64,000 nt of DNA from Flavobacteriaceae bacterium (lineage in GTDB: Bacteria > Bacteroidota > Bacteroidia > Flavobacteriales > Flavobacteriaceae), in assembly GCA_014075215.1 (NCBI GenBank), contig CP046177.1:1543501-1607500 (forward strand). Reading direction: 5' to 3'. Positions 1-9,018 of the stretch are shown here, in pieces. A model generated the notes under the pieces. It did no database searches. It had not been told where the DNA came from and worked only from the letters and a program-made list of their open reading frames with translations. Made by a program: the position numbers and the translations under genes. Numbering within the stretch: position 1 is the stretch's first letter; each line of letters starts with the position of its first letter.

Positions 1-1016
1 AATATAGATTGTCTGTTATTATTTTTTATAATCGCAATACCTTGCATTGACGTAATATAATTACTTTCACTAAAAGCGTAGCCTTGCATTACTTCTTTTT
101 GAGCATTGATAATACGTTTGTTAAAACTATAAATAAGGATAAAGTAAAAAGGTAAACTAATAAAAGCGATTAAGCCTGTTTGCCAAGAATAGTAACACAA
201 AAAACCTAAAGATACAATAGTAACCAAAACATTAATTGCCACATTGCCTACAATTTGACTAATTACACGCTGCACACGTTGTGTATCGTTTAAACGCGCT
301 ACAAGTTCACCAATTTTACGAGTATCAAAAAAAGGTTTTGGTAAATTTAGTAGCGATGAATAGAAATTATCTACAATACGATTGTTAAAATCTTTAGTTT
401 GACGGATTAGGAAATAATCTCGTAAAGCAGTAAACAATACTCTTATCAGTAACAAAAAAGCAACGAGAGCAATACCAGTAATTAGTTTATTAAAGTCTTT
501 TGAAGGTAAAATATTATCTATTAATTTTTGAGAAAAAATTGCCATTGCCATACCCAAAATAGCAATACCTAAACCCAATAAAACACTAAAAGAGATTAAA
601 CGATAGTCTTCTTTGAGTAATTTTAAAAACCAATCTTTTTTATTTTTAGTTTGGGATTTAGATTTTACAAAATTGTCATTTGGTATTAATGTCAAGCAAG
701 ATTTAGATTTCCAAATAATGTCTAATTCTTCTTTTGTTAAATGAATTATCCCTTTAGCTGGGTCGCCAATAATAAATTTATTGTTTTCATAGCCATAACA
801 AATAATATAGTGTTGTAGTCGTTCTTCTATTAAAACGTGTAATATTAATGGTTCTTTATGGTCTATTATTGCTTGAAAGTCTGCTTCATTACCTTGTGCA
901 GTAAAACCTAATTGGTTTGATGCTTGATATAAGCCTAATAAAGTTGTGCCTTGTTTAGTAGTACCGCTTAGTTCCCGTAATTTTTCTAAGTTATTTGAGC
1001 CACCATAATATTGAAT

Positions 1017-2309
1017 GGGTGCATAACATTTTGTCGTTTTAAGCAGCTTTATTTTTCTCAGTACAGATTAGGTTAACTACTTTGTTCCATTTATCACTCA
1101 GTTTAGTTGTTCTTAATGTGAGCATATTTTGAGCTCCAATTTTAGACCAACGTTGTCCAGAGAGTTTCATTCTTTTTTGAACAACCTCCCTGTTAGCTGC
1201 TTCTATGGCTCCAGATCCTATAATACCTGCTCCTGTATTTTGATATTGCTGATAGTCCATACGCGACCTATTTTCGGTATAATATGTGATAAGTTGGCTT
1301 TGTTGTTTACGTTGATTTTGCTTTGTCAATTCTAAGTTTTTGATATTCTCAATGACTTGATTTACTTGACTGTTTTTTAGTAGTTGCTCCTGTTGACCAA
1401 CCCAACTGTTATATGACTCTTGATTAGAGAGACAAACCTTAGCAAAATCGTGTAAATGTTCTAAAGCATGATACCAATCCAATATTTGTGTGGCAAAAGG
1501 GTAATGTTGATCTACCCATTTCCATATCCATCTAGCACCATCACCAACAAAAATCAGTCGCTTATCAATACTCCTGTAACAGCCTAAGTATCTATCCATT
1601 CTATCTGTAAACTTATCAGCTTTGCCTAAATATGCTTCATACAACGAATGGCGTATCCATCCACGTTTATTTGATATGTCCATACAGCTACTCTGTTTAA
1701 AAATTCTGCCTAATTTTACTTCTTTCCAAGCCTCTTCCCGAGTGAAAAGCATCGACCCATCGACCATAGCATATATGCACTCTTGGTTATCTACCTTAAG
1801 AATATCAGGTTCAACGGCATCAACCTCCAATACTTTTTCTTGCTCTAATAAACCACCATAAAAGTCTGTGACTCTGTAAAGCTGCATCGCATTGACTGAA
1901 ACACCTAGAAGATTCGATAAAACTTCATGACCATCTCCATAACAATCGTTTTGACCAATATAAATCATTTTGTCTTGCATATAGGGACTTATCTTAAATC
2001 CATTGACTTTTTCACTAAAGGGATGAGTGTTGTTAATCTCTATCTTTCCGTAACGTGATAAGTTTTTTTTACGCCTGTCTTTAGATGGTTCGCTTATACT
2101 TCTCTCTAAAACCTCTCGACCATAGTCCGTCCATATTTGATCAAAAGTCTTTTCGTAATCATAGTAACTCTTTATGTTTGATAATTTTGCTATCGCTTGA
2201 TAACGCTTCTTGGCTTGGGCTAAAAATTCCTCTTCGCTAATCATAATGGTGTCGCTTTTAAAAGTTAATCCTTAAAAATAACTATTTCGCGACAAAATGT
2301 TATGCACCC
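1017..2309 (-). mobile_element. Insertion sequence, ISKra4-like family, complete
   Basis: Perfect 20-bp terminal inverted repeats are visible: GGGTGCATAACATTTTGTCG at 1017-1036 and its complement at 2290-2309. The 8-base direct repeat TATTGAAT flanks it at 1009-1016 and 2310-2317. It is 1293 bp long with one transposase gene. It interrupts the C39 exporter gene. The family is assigned from the transposase motifs only. Confidence 0.9.
1039..2244 (-). CDS. ISKra4-like transposase
   Basis: A 401-residue DDE transposase. Candidate catalytic residues are the Asp in AMVDGSMLF, the Asp in FVGDGARWIWKW and the Glu in GSGAIEAANREVV. The block DWYHALEHL and the C-terminal RMKLSGQRWSKIGAQNML block are typical of ISKra4-like enzymes, although ISLre2 relatives share parts of this pattern. 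It fills the element almost from end to end and lies in the same direction as the gene it interrupts. Confidence 0.8.
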   Translation of the reverse strand: MISEEEFLAQAKKRYQAIAKLSNIKSYYDYEKTFDQIWTDYGREVLERSISEPSKDRRKKNLSRYGKIEINNTHPFSEKVNGFKISPYMQDKMIYIGQNDCYGDGHEVLSNLLGVSVNAMQLYRVTDFYGGLLEQEKVLEVDAVEPDILKVDNQECIYAMVDGSMLFTREEAWKEVKLGRIFKQSSCMDISNKRGWIRHSLYEAYLGKADKFTDRMDRYLGCYRSIDKRLIFVGDGARWIWKWVDQHYPFATQILDWYHALEHLHDFAKVCLSNQESYNSWVGQQEQLLKNSQVNQVIENIKNLELTKQNQRKQQSQLITYYTENRSRMDYQQYQNTGAGIIGSGAIEAANREVVQKRMKLSGQRWSKIGAQNMLTLRTTKLSDKWNKVVNLICTEKNKAA

Positions 2310-2408
2310 TATTGAATTAGCGACAATAAACACGATACACCACAGTCCGATTGGTCGTGTTGTAAAATGAATGTTTGTTTAAGATGTTTTTGGGATAGGT
2401 TGATTGCT

Positions 2409-2936
2409 TTAGTCATTTTGATTTAATACCCTTAAAATTCCGTTAGCATTTAATTGTCCATTATGTTTTTTTATCAACTCGTTATTTTTATTGTATATCA
2501 GTATATAAGGAATAGATTGAGCATTAAATTGATTAGTAAAATGGAAAGCGTTATCATATAAAAAGGTAATATTAGGTTGATTATTTAGTTTGTATTCTTC
2601 CGAAAACTGCTTTATGGTATCAATAGGTTCATTTGATACAAAAACAAATTGAACATTTTTAAACTTATTTATATTTTTACTTATGCTTTGTGCTTCATGA
2701 TGACAAAAATCACATTCACTGTTAAAGTAAATGAAGATAGTTGTAATATTAGTTTTTAAGTTTTTCTTTGTAAAAGAAATACTATCTAAAGTTTTAAAAT
2801 CAAAATTTGGAATAGTTTGCAACTGTTTAGCAATTTCATTTTTCTCTTTTGATTTTGTAACAATGTTATATCCTAAATAAGATAATAAACTAACAACAAC
2901 TAAAATAACAGCAAAGAGTATTTTTCTTTTATTCAT
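2409..2936 (-). CDS. Membrane-anchored thioredoxin-like protein of bacteriocin locus 1
   Basis: 175 residues. An N-terminal hydrophobic segment (about residues 4-24) acts as anchor or signal. A thioredoxin fold follows, with the redox motif CDFC in NSECDFCHHEA and a likely cis-Pro in QSIPYILIY. It should face the periplasm and could handle disulfides of the exported peptide or of the exporter; that role is inferred. It is paralogous to 19100-19615 and sits in the same place, between a polytopic membrane protein and the C39 exporter. Its stop overlaps the exporter start. Confidence 0.8.
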   Translation of the reverse strand: MNKRKILFAVILVVVSLLSYLGYNIVTKSKEKNEIAKQLQTIPNFDFKTLDSISFTKKNLKTNITTIFIYFNSECDFCHHEAQSISKNINKFKNVQFVFVSNEPIDTIKQFSEEYKLNNQPNITFLYDNAFHFTNQFNAQSIPYILIYNKNNELIKKHNGQLNANGILRVLNQND

Positions 2937-2940
2937 AAAT

Positions 2941-3567
2941 TTAACTCATATTTAAGGTAAAAAACATTACACCAACTATCCAAATTAATAGACAAATCCC
3001 ATAACTACTTGCTACTATAGAAAAGCCTTTGTCAGTATTTTCATTAAGTTCGTTACCAATCAAATACGCCAAAATGAACCAATATATTAGCTCAAATAGA
3101 TTCAATACTTGAAACGGATAAATAAACCAAGGTTGTAAACCCTCAGAACCTATAATGTTTAAAGCAGATAATGGATAGAAGTATTGCAAATCTTCTAAAT
3201 TATAATCTGTTTGAAAAAAATAAAACCAAGCAGTTTTAAAAACAATGACCAACAAAAATATAAACTCTGCTTTTACTACTATATTAAAAAGTATTTTATA
3301 TTTGATTTCTTTACCAAAAAAGAAACAACCAACATCAATAATTGCTGCAATAATTGATATCTTCAATAAAAGAAGCAATGGTAGAATTACATAACTCAAC
3401 CACTGCCACTTTTCTCTGAAATCAATCATGTTATCAATTTGCTCTATAGACAATTGTTCTGATAGTGAATTAATCACTACTTCATCTGTATTGAGTAACT
3501 CTTTAGAAAAAAAACCTAAACAAAATTGAGTTAATACTAGTATTAAAAATATAGCCTTATTACTCAC
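2941..3567 (-). CDS. Polytopic membrane protein of bacteriocin export locus 1
   Basis: 208 residues with about five hydrophobic segments, near residues 4-20, 57-80, 92-112, 145-168 and 183-205. I do not recognise a named family. It is clearly related to the 207-residue protein at 19619-20242, sharing a LLNTDEV-type N-terminus and a DLQYFYPLSALNI block, and both lie next to a thioredoxin-like protein and a C39 exporter. It overlaps the upstream small gene by 8 bases. A role in peptide maturation or export is inferred from conserved context. Confidence 0.7.
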   Translation of the reverse strand: MSNKAIFLILVLTQFCLGFFSKELLNTDEVVINSLSEQLSIEQIDNMIDFREKWQWLSYVILPLLLLLKISIIAAIIDVGCFFFGKEIKYKILFNIVVKAEFIFLLVIVFKTAWFYFFQTDYNLEDLQYFYPLSALNIIGSEGLQPWFIYPFQVLNLFELIYWFILAYLIGNELNENTDKGFSIVASSYGICLLIWIVGVMFFTLNMS

Positions 3568-3766
3568 TCGTTGTTTTATTTCTTTTCAATATTGTCAAAT
3601 ACATACTTGCTGCAAGACAGAATGAACCTATAATACCAATTATCGCGCCTAATTGTTCTTTGTCGTTTTGATTTCCTAACAATATTAAGGTTAGAAAAAC
3701 ACCTAATACAGTCAAACTTGCTACAAAAATAAAACTAGGTATGTCCTTTTTTAAAAATAATTTCAT
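3560..3766 (-). CDS. Small two-helix membrane protein, candidate immunity protein
   Basis: 68 residues with two predicted transmembrane helices (about 11-31 and 39-60) and a basic, polar C-terminus. It lies directly after the GG-leader peptide gene and before the export genes. The second locus has no such gene here but has an ABC transporter set instead (20258-22340). Small two-helix proteins next to bacteriocin genes often give self-immunity; that function is an inference from position and size only. Confidence 0.6.
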   Translation of the reverse strand: MKLFLKKDIPSFIFVASLTVLGVFLTLILLGNQNDKEQLGAIIGIIGSFCLAASMYLTILKRNKTTSE

Positions 3767-3783
3767 AATTATAAATTTATAAA

Positions 3784-3818
3784 ATCCTCAAGAAATATTA
3801 ATTATACTCCTTGAGGAT
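3784..3818 (-). terminator. Stem-loop after bacteriocin-like precursor gene
   Basis: Arms ATCCTCAAG (3784-3792) and CTTGAGGAT (3810-3818) pair perfectly and are followed on the minus strand by a short T-rich stretch. It lies 8 bases after the peptide stop and before the membrane and export genes, so it may partly terminate or stabilise the peptide transcript. Confidence 0.65.
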
Positions 3819-3825
3819 AAATAAT

Positions 3826-4020
3826 TTACAAATCTGTACAGCCTAATGCAACTGCAGAAGGTGTTAAAGACCAAGTTACTGCCCATAAAATTGCTGCAGC
3901 TCCTCCCGTAAGGAAAAATGCCGCTGCAAAAGTTAATGCACCCATAGCTATTCCAGCTGCACATCCAACATCACCTCCACCTTGAAGGTTTTCCATTTGA
4001 TTAAAATCTAATGTTTTCAT
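3826..4020 (-). CDS. Double-glycine leader bacteriocin-like precursor 1
   Basis: 64 residues. The leader MKTLDFNQMENLQGG ends in a Gly-Gly cleavage site, with the Leu/Met pattern recognised by C39 peptidases. The mature part is hydrophobic and Gly/Ala rich with two Cys, as in class II bacteriocin-like peptides. It is the first gene of locus 1 and shares its leader with the precursor at 22379-22588. The cognate exporter here is broken, so export would depend on the second exporter or fail. Activity is not shown by sequence. Confidence 0.8.
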   Translation of the reverse strand: MKTLDFNQMENLQGGGDVGCAAGIAMGALTFAAAFFLTGGAAAILWAVTWSLTPSAVALGCTDL

Positions 4021-4145
4021 AATAAAATAATTTTAAGTTATACCATTCAAATTTAGTTAAATTTTAGAAATTGTGAATGGCTTTTATCAATTTCTAAAAC
4101 GTTTATTTACAGTCTTTTTTCTCCGTTTGAGAGAGTCAGCCTTGT

Positions 4146-4275
4146 TGCCAACGTTTTGGCTATGCGTAGTTTGGGATTTTAAAGCGATAAATTTTCAATT
4201 TACTCAAATGTTATTTGCTTGCATAGACTTGCTGATTATCGTTAATCCCCAAATTACGTATAGCCTTTGTTACCT
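4146..4275 (-). other. attC1-like recombination site
   Basis: Begins TGCCAAC and ends GTTACCT. The outer arms GGCTATGCGTAG and TACGTATAGCC pair, and the inner arms are TTTGGG and CCCCAAA. The last codons of the methyltransferase gene at 4211-5290 lie inside it, so the site supplies the C-terminal tail of that protein. It is one of the more divergent members of the family. Confidence 0.65.
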
Positions 4276-5290
4276 GCTGGCTTTTTTTCTTTTTAGTTAA
4301 TTCAATAAATTCAGCTTGTATTCGTTTGTTTTTGATTAAAATTCTGAAATACGGGCACTTTCCATTTATTGATAAATCTTTTTCATCATTTCCTTTTCTG
4401 AATTTAATTATCTCAAACTGGTCAGGATTGAACTTATGTAAAAATGTTATAGGTACGCCCATAAATCCGTTATAGTCAGAAGGAATGTCTTTAGTTTTAT
4501 TTACATTAATACCATCGTAATTGTCATATTTAGGGTATTCGGTTTCATTTCCAAAATACTTCTTTGTCAATTCAATATCTTCGTGTCTTTTAGAAGTTTC
4601 TAAATTAGTTAGCCATAAACAATTATTAGGGGATATTATTTTATTTCCAGATTCATTAATTCGAGCTTCTGTTCCGTAAAGTTCGTAGTGTTCGGGAACA
4701 ATAAAACCAGAAATACCTCTACCAAGGTTTATACCTAGCCACGCATTATTTTCTTTAATTAACTTAAATATTTCTTTGTAAGTAATTGCATTAATGTTAC
4801 CTATTAATAAAAAAGCTTTGTCGTATTTAATTAATTGAGCAACATATTCTCTGAATAGTGAAAACGGTGGATTAGTAACAACAATGTCTGATTGTTTTAA
4901 TAGTTCGATACTTTCAGTACTTCGGAAATCGCCATTTCCATTAAAGTAAATAATATCTTGGGAATTTGGTTCAATTCTATCTTCTATTGTTCCTGTATAT
5001 TCATAGAAAGACCCGTTTTCAGATTCTTCAGTATTAAACAAATCTCGTTCTTGTTTTTTATAACAAGCAGATATTAATTTTTTAAGACCTAATTCTTTAA
5101 AATTCTGTGCAAAGTATTTAAAAAAATTACTGATACGAGCATCATCACAGTTACAAAAAACTACTTTGCCTTTAAAGTGGTTTTTATAATGTTCTAATTC
5201 ACTTTCTATGTCCGAAAACTGCGTATAAAACTCATCGTTTTTATTGGTTTTTGCTTTATTTAATAAAGAGTGTTGTACCTTTCTTGCCAT
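4211..5290 (-). CDS. ecoRIM-like: EcoRI-type adenine-specific DNA methyltransferase
   Basis: 359 residues, belonging to the EcoRI methylase family (N6-adenine in GAATTC). The catalytic motif NPPF is in SDIVVTNPPFSLF, and the neighbouring sequence follows the M.EcoRI layout. The partner nuclease gene lies 18 bases upstream, the same order and tight spacing as the classical EcoRI operon. The methylase frame is intact although the nuclease is broken, so it is probably now a solitary GAATTC methylase. Its C-terminal tail is encoded in attC1. Specificity is inferred from the near match of the nuclease to EcoRI. Confidence 0.88.
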   Translation of the reverse strand: MARKVQHSLLNKAKTNKNDEFYTQFSDIESELEHYKNHFKGKVVFCNCDDARISNFFKYFAQNFKELGLKKLISACYKKQERDLFNTEESENGSFYEYTGTIEDRIEPNSQDIIYFNGNGDFRSTESIELLKQSDIVVTNPPFSLFREYVAQLIKYDKAFLLIGNINAITYKEIFKLIKENNAWLGINLGRGISGFIVPEHYELYGTEARINESGNKIISPNNCLWLTNLETSKRHEDIELTKKYFGNETEYPKYDNYDGINVNKTKDIPSDYNGFMGVPITFLHKFNPDQFEIIKFRKGNDEKDLSINGKCPYFRILIKNKRIQAEFIELTKKKKSQQVTKAIRNLGINDNQQVYASK

Positions 5291-6114
5291 TTCAATCTTG
5301 TTTAAAAATCACTTTTTTTGAGTAATTTGATTAAATATATCACTACCTAATGCTTTAAGAGATGTTTTAGAAATCTCAATCATAATTTCAAACATCTTTT
5401 CTGCATTCCACTTTTTACCATCTCCTTGTGTATAAATTGAAGTCGCTTGAAGCATTATGTTTTTCTTGTTATGCTTAACAAATTTGTTTTCACATAAATT
5501 TTCATTGATAGGCATTCCGTAATTAGCAGATGTTAAGCGGTCTAATCTATTTAACATACCCGAATTGTATGTAAGTGTTACTACTCTTCCGTCTGGTCTT
5601 GTAACATTTATAGTTTCAGTCAAGAAATTTGACCCTTCTAAGAATAAAACGTAAGGGAAATGTTATTCAGCTAACATAAAATTAGCAATTTCAGATATGT
5701 TTTTGTGCGACCTTTCTATTGCATTACCAGCAGCCATAAGGTCTTGGTTGTTATTTTTACCAACTAATTTTCCTTGTTGAATATTATCAATATCTTTTCC
5801 TTGATGTTTAGCCTCTGATACCAAAACTATTCTCCAATTTCCATTGTCGTCTTTTACTTCAATAATTCCACCATCAGGTTTTATACTTGAGTTTGATACA
5901 AAAAGTGTCCGTCCTAAGTTTTTATCAATTTTCTGTAAAATTTCGTTTATTTCTTCCTTTTTAATGCTTGTTCTATATTGAAAACTTAATTGAGGATAAT
6001 CTTTTTCAAGTTGTTTAATTATGAGTTGTGAAATTTTTCCAACAGTTATGTCGTGTGATTTTGCTTCTTCTCCAAATATGCCAACTACACCTTGGGATTT
6101 TTTATGTTGATTTG

Positions 6115-7209
6115 CTAAGTACATGACAAAAATTTAGTCAAGTTCATATTGTTTTGATTTACAGGGTTTAATAGCACAGAAGCGATATAATCTAATCCAT
6201 ATTTGAATATGCTTTTAGCCATTCTTCCATGCTTTTTTATTTTGATAGGCTTAATCTGATGTAAATATATACCAACTTTGTAACACCATACGAAAGCCAT
6301 CATTACAAGCAGTACTAATTTTTCAATACGCTTAATATCTTGCAGGTGTGTGTTTTCAATATCAAAGCCACTGGCTTTCATTGCTTTAAAACACATCTCT
6401 ATCTGCCATCGTTCTTTGTATTGTTCAAAGGCCTTATCAGGAGCGTTGAACGATACAATGATTAAGAAATCAGGCTTTCCATTTTTTGGGTACAACTTGC
6501 ATCCGGAAAGGAAACAAAGCTGACCATTAACACGTACAATTTTAGGATAATACACAAACTCATTGATCTTATGTGGATTAAACAAGTGAAATACTTTGAT
6601 GGTTTTGTTCTTATCAGGAAGCTCTACCTTAAAGTTGTTTCGAATGCGGATATAATATTTGATTCCATTTGTATTCAAGAAATCCAACCAATGATTACCT
6701 ACAAACTCTCTATCGGCTACAATGGATTTAATAACATCTTTGCCAAAAAGTCTTATGAAACGATTCACAAGATCAATACGCTCCTGACTGTTAGAGTTCC
6801 CTGGCTTATCTAACATAGTAAATAACAATGGGAAGGCAACACCTTTATAGACAACTCCCAACATAAAAATGTTGATGTTGGTCTGACCAAACTTCCAATT
6901 GGTCCTATCAATACTCAAGATCAATCCCTCTTGCTTAGGAAGGAGACTAAATATAAGACGAGCGATCAAATCTCCATCCAACGAATAATCAGCAATAAAT
7001 CTTTGAATACGTCTGAGTGATGACTTCGAATCTACTGAGGTCTCAAAAGCGTTGGCTACCTTTTCAAAGGTAACTGTCTGTACCTTACAGAGGGCGATAA
7101 TGAAATGTGATATGAGTTTGATTCTTGCCAAATTGATCTTACCTTGGAAATGAGAACTTAAAACTGAATTTAATTCACTACTTTTAGTGGAAGCATTGGT
7201 TTTTTTCAT
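6115..7209 (-). CDS. IS4-family transposase
   Basis: 364-residue DDE enzyme. Candidate catalytic residues are the Asp in LSIDRTNWKF, the Asp in VADREFVG and the Glu in YKERWQIEMCFKAMK, which matches the IS4 signature Y-x2-R-x3-E-x6-K. Its stop codon lies at the very end of the element. Confidence 0.88.
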   Translation of the reverse strand: MKKTNASTKSSELNSVLSSHFQGKINLARIKLISHFIIALCKVQTVTFEKVANAFETSVDSKSSLRRIQRFIADYSLDGDLIARLIFSLLPKQEGLILSIDRTNWKFGQTNINIFMLGVVYKGVAFPLLFTMLDKPGNSNSQERIDLVNRFIRLFGKDVIKSIVADREFVGNHWLDFLNTNGIKYYIRIRNNFKVELPDKNKTIKVFHLFNPHKINEFVYYPKIVRVNGQLCFLSGCKLYPKNGKPDFLIIVSFNAPDKAFEQYKERWQIEMCFKAMKASGFDIENTHLQDIKRIEKLVLLVMMAFVWCYKVGIYLHQIKPIKIKKHGRMAKSIFKYGLDYIASVLLNPVNQNNMNLTKFLSCT

Positions 7210-7324
7210 TAGAAAAATGAGTGATGTTATTCTTCTAATATACTGAAAATCAATGCTTTATTTTAATTATTTAACATTTAATTTACTGATAATCAATTAA
7301 TTATATTTTTTGTCATGTACTAAA
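6115..7324 (-). mobile_element. IS4-family insertion sequence inside the EcoRI-type gene
   Basis: Imperfect terminal inverted repeats are CTAAGTACATGACAAAAAT at the left and the complement of TTTAGTACATGACAAAAAA at the right. The direct repeat GTTGATTTG is present at 6106-6114 and 7325-7333. It is 1210 bp with one transposase. The exact ends are uncertain by about 3 bases because the outermost bases of the repeats differ. Confidence 0.85.
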
Positions 7325-7431
7325 GTTGATTTGTTAATCTTTTTGATTGATTCTTTTTAGGCATATTGTTAGTTCACTATTTTTTATACAAAGATACAAA
7401 TTTGTACTGATGTTCATTTTTGCGTGCTTGC

Positions 7432-7562
7432 AGGTAACGTTCCGGCTATGAATAGTAGCGGATTTTAAGGTAATTAACTTTCGGGTTACTACTATCTTTC
7501 CTATTAGTCATTGCTCTTTGATTTATCACTATCCCCGCTATTATTTATAGCCATTGTTAGCA
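7432..7562 (-). other. attC2-like recombination site
   Basis: Core AAC at 7436-7438 and GTT at 7556-7558. Arms GGCTATGAATAGTAGCGG and CCGCTATTATTTATAGCC pair through 18 positions with two G-T wobbles on the plus strand. The stop codon of the nuclease gene at 7504 lies inside the site. Confidence 0.78.
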
Positions 7563-8562
7563 TTCGTTTTAATTCTTCTGATGTAGGAACCTTTCCTTTC
7601 AGATTGCTAGGTAATTCCTGTGTTAACTTATACGAAGAAACTCCAATCGGTTTATTATTTGTTCTCAATGTGTATTCAACTTCAAGATTGTCTTTTATTG
7701 GGCAAAGAATTATTCCGATAGATGGATTGTCGTCTGGTTGTTTCTCTTGTTCATCCAATAATTCAAGATAGAAGTTCATCTTACCTGCAAATTCAGGCTC
7801 AAATTCAACAGTCTTTAATTCAATAGCTACCAAACATTTCAATATCCTGTGATAAAACAGAAGGTCAATGAAGTATTCTTTTTGGTTCAGTTTTAGTCGG
7901 TACTGATTGCCTATAAAGCTAAAACCGTAACCAAGTTCAAGGAGTAAATCACGAATATTTTCAACTAACCTATTTTCTAGTTCTTTTTCCAAAATAGGTT
8001 TGGTAATTCCAAGAAAGTCAAGATTATATTCACTCTTCATTGCTTCATTAGCTTGTTCGGATAAATGAACTGGCAATGCTTTTTCAAAATTACTTTGTTT
8101 AGGGTCTTTTAAATGATGTTGATAAGCATTTGCTTTTATTTGGTTGAGTAGAACGGCTCTACTCCAACCCAATTTGTTCGTAGCGTCTAAGTAATATGCT
8201 CTTTCTTCAATATCTTTTACTTGATGAAGGATTAATAAATTTTGCCCCCAAGGAATGGTTAACGCTAATTCTAATAAGTCAGCATTATCTTTGTATTCTA
8301 AGTAGAATTGCCTCATTCTCCATAAATTCTGAGGAGAGTAGCCTTTTACACCATCAATGATTTTATTAATGTCTTTGGATAAGGTATCAACAATAGATTT
8401 TCCCCAATTATTCTTTTCTTGGTTTTGGACAATCAGTTTCCCAATTTCAAAATTTTGAGCAATATGATGTTTGTTTAGTGCTTTATAAGCTTCATATTTA
8501 GTAGAACTGATTGTGTTGACAATCTCTTTGAAAAATTCATTATATGTAGTTAAATCATTCAT
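7504..8562 (-). CDS. DUF1016/YhcG-family PD-(D/E)XK nuclease
   Basis: About 352 residues from the preferred start MNDLTTYNEFF. The frame is open upstream to 8676, but that part covers two palindromes and is not family-like. The N-terminal DUF1016 helical domain carries GYSPQNLWRMRQFY and GWSRAVLLNQI. The C-terminal nuclease domain has FIDLLFYHRILKCLVAIELK, with the Asp and the ExK of a PD-(D/E)XK fold. An XRE regulator lies just upstream in the same direction, suggesting a regulated conflict module. The C-terminus runs into attC2. A second, divergent family member occurs at 33174-34232. Confidence 0.82.
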   Translation of the reverse strand: MNDLTTYNEFFKEIVNTISSTKYEAYKALNKHHIAQNFEIGKLIVQNQEKNNWGKSIVDTLSKDINKIIDGVKGYSPQNLWRMRQFYLEYKDNADLLELALTIPWGQNLLILHQVKDIEERAYYLDATNKLGWSRAVLLNQIKANAYQHHLKDPKQSNFEKALPVHLSEQANEAMKSEYNLDFLGITKPILEKELENRLVENIRDLLLELGYGFSFIGNQYRLKLNQKEYFIDLLFYHRILKCLVAIELKTVEFEPEFAGKMNFYLELLDEQEKQPDDNPSIGIILCPIKDNLEVEYTLRTNNKPIGVSSYKLTQELPSNLKGKVPTSEELKRMLTMAINNSGDSDKSKSND

Positions 8563-8575
8563 TTGGATATTTCTA

Positions 8576-8637
8576 ATTCTCGCACAGGTGTGATAGAGAT
8601 TGGTAAATTTCAAATCTCTCACAGCTGTGAGAGATTT
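8576..8637 (-). promoter_or_regulatory. Two tandem palindromes between XRE and nuclease genes
   Basis: A perfect 26-bp palindrome spans 8612-8637, with centre CTCACAGCTGTGAG. A degenerate copy, CTCGCACAGGTGTGATAGAG, lies at about 8579-8598, roughly 36-38 bases away, with similar spacer sequence between. The first palindrome overlaps the XRE stop. They may be operators for the XRE protein, or RNA hairpins setting nuclease expression; the sequence alone does not decide. Confidence 0.55.
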
Positions 8638-8848
8638 ACTTTTTAGTCGGTAATAATAATTCTCTAATATCAACATCTAGAATTTCAGCAATTTCTGCTA
8701 AAGTCTCAATAGACGGTTGCATATCATTTGTACACCATCTTGAAACAGTCGTCCTATTTTTACCTACTTTTTCAGCTAACCATTTGTTTGTTCTGTCTTG
8801 TTCAGCTAAAACTACCCGTATTCTATTATAATTCTTTTTACTGGTCAT
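8636..8848 (-). CDS. XRE-type helix-turn-helix regulator
   Basis: 70 residues, nearly all one HTH domain. The helix-turn-helix is WLAEKVGKNRTTVSRWCTN, followed by PSIETLAEIAEILDVDIRELL, as in XRE/Cro proteins. It is a likely repressor of itself and the downstream nuclease. The gap above it (8849-9018) holds two copies of TTTGAATCGT, near 8847 and 8935, that could be half-sites. Confidence 0.85.
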   Translation of the reverse strand: MTSKKNYNRIRVVLAEQDRTNKWLAEKVGKNRTTVSRWCTNDMQPSIETLAEIAEILDVDIRELLLPTKK

Positions 8849-9018
8849 TTGAATCGTTTTAGACTATGTAAATAGCATTTAGTGTAAAAATAGTTTATTA
8901 AAAAGAATTGAATTTTTAACTTTTTAAACTATATTTGAATCGTATTACGTAACTATTGATTTGTTTGAAGATTCAATGATGTATTATGAGTAACTAAAAT
9001 TAAAAAATCATTTTTATT

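Larger units (their letters stand above)
1..2416 (-). pseudogene. C39-peptidase bacteriocin ABC exporter, interrupted by an IS (3' end outside window)
   Basis: Family role: peptidase-containing ABC exporters cleave double-glycine leaders and export the peptide across the inner membrane. Removing the IS at 1017-2309 and one 8-base duplication joins the frame from an ATG at 2414-2416 to the segment 1-1008. The joined N-terminus has the C39 catalytic Cys in QHDQSDCGVACL, the His in HYIICYGY and the Asp in GDPAKG, then the first transmembrane segments. It closely matches the intact exporter at 16912-19086. The ATG overlaps the stop of the thioredoxin-like gene (AATGACTAA), so it was translationally coupled. 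The ATPase domain lies left of the window. The insertion falls between the catalytic Cys and His, so the gene is very probably dead. Confidence 0.88.
5309..7364 (-). pseudogene. ecoRIR-like: EcoRI-type restriction endonuclease, broken by an IS and a nonsense codon
   Basis: Removing the IS4-family element and one 9-base duplication gives a 279-codon frame starting at the ATG 7362-7364 (MPKKNQSKRLTNQ, then HKKSQG). That is 278 residues against 277 for EcoRI. Reconstructed positions match EcoRI exactly: catalytic D91, E111 and K113 in PDGG and SEAKHQ, and the recognition residues E144 and R145 in AIERSHKN. An in-frame TAA at 5663-5665 (codon 161, where EcoRI has Ser) is followed by HFPYVLFLEGSNFLTE and the complete C-terminal half. 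The gene therefore carries two independent lesions and should give no active nuclease. Confidence 0.92.

Noticed and set aside
8563..8676. N-terminal extension of the first DUF1016 nuclease
   Set aside because: The extra 38 codons translate the tandem palindromes, and family proteins begin near MNDLTT.
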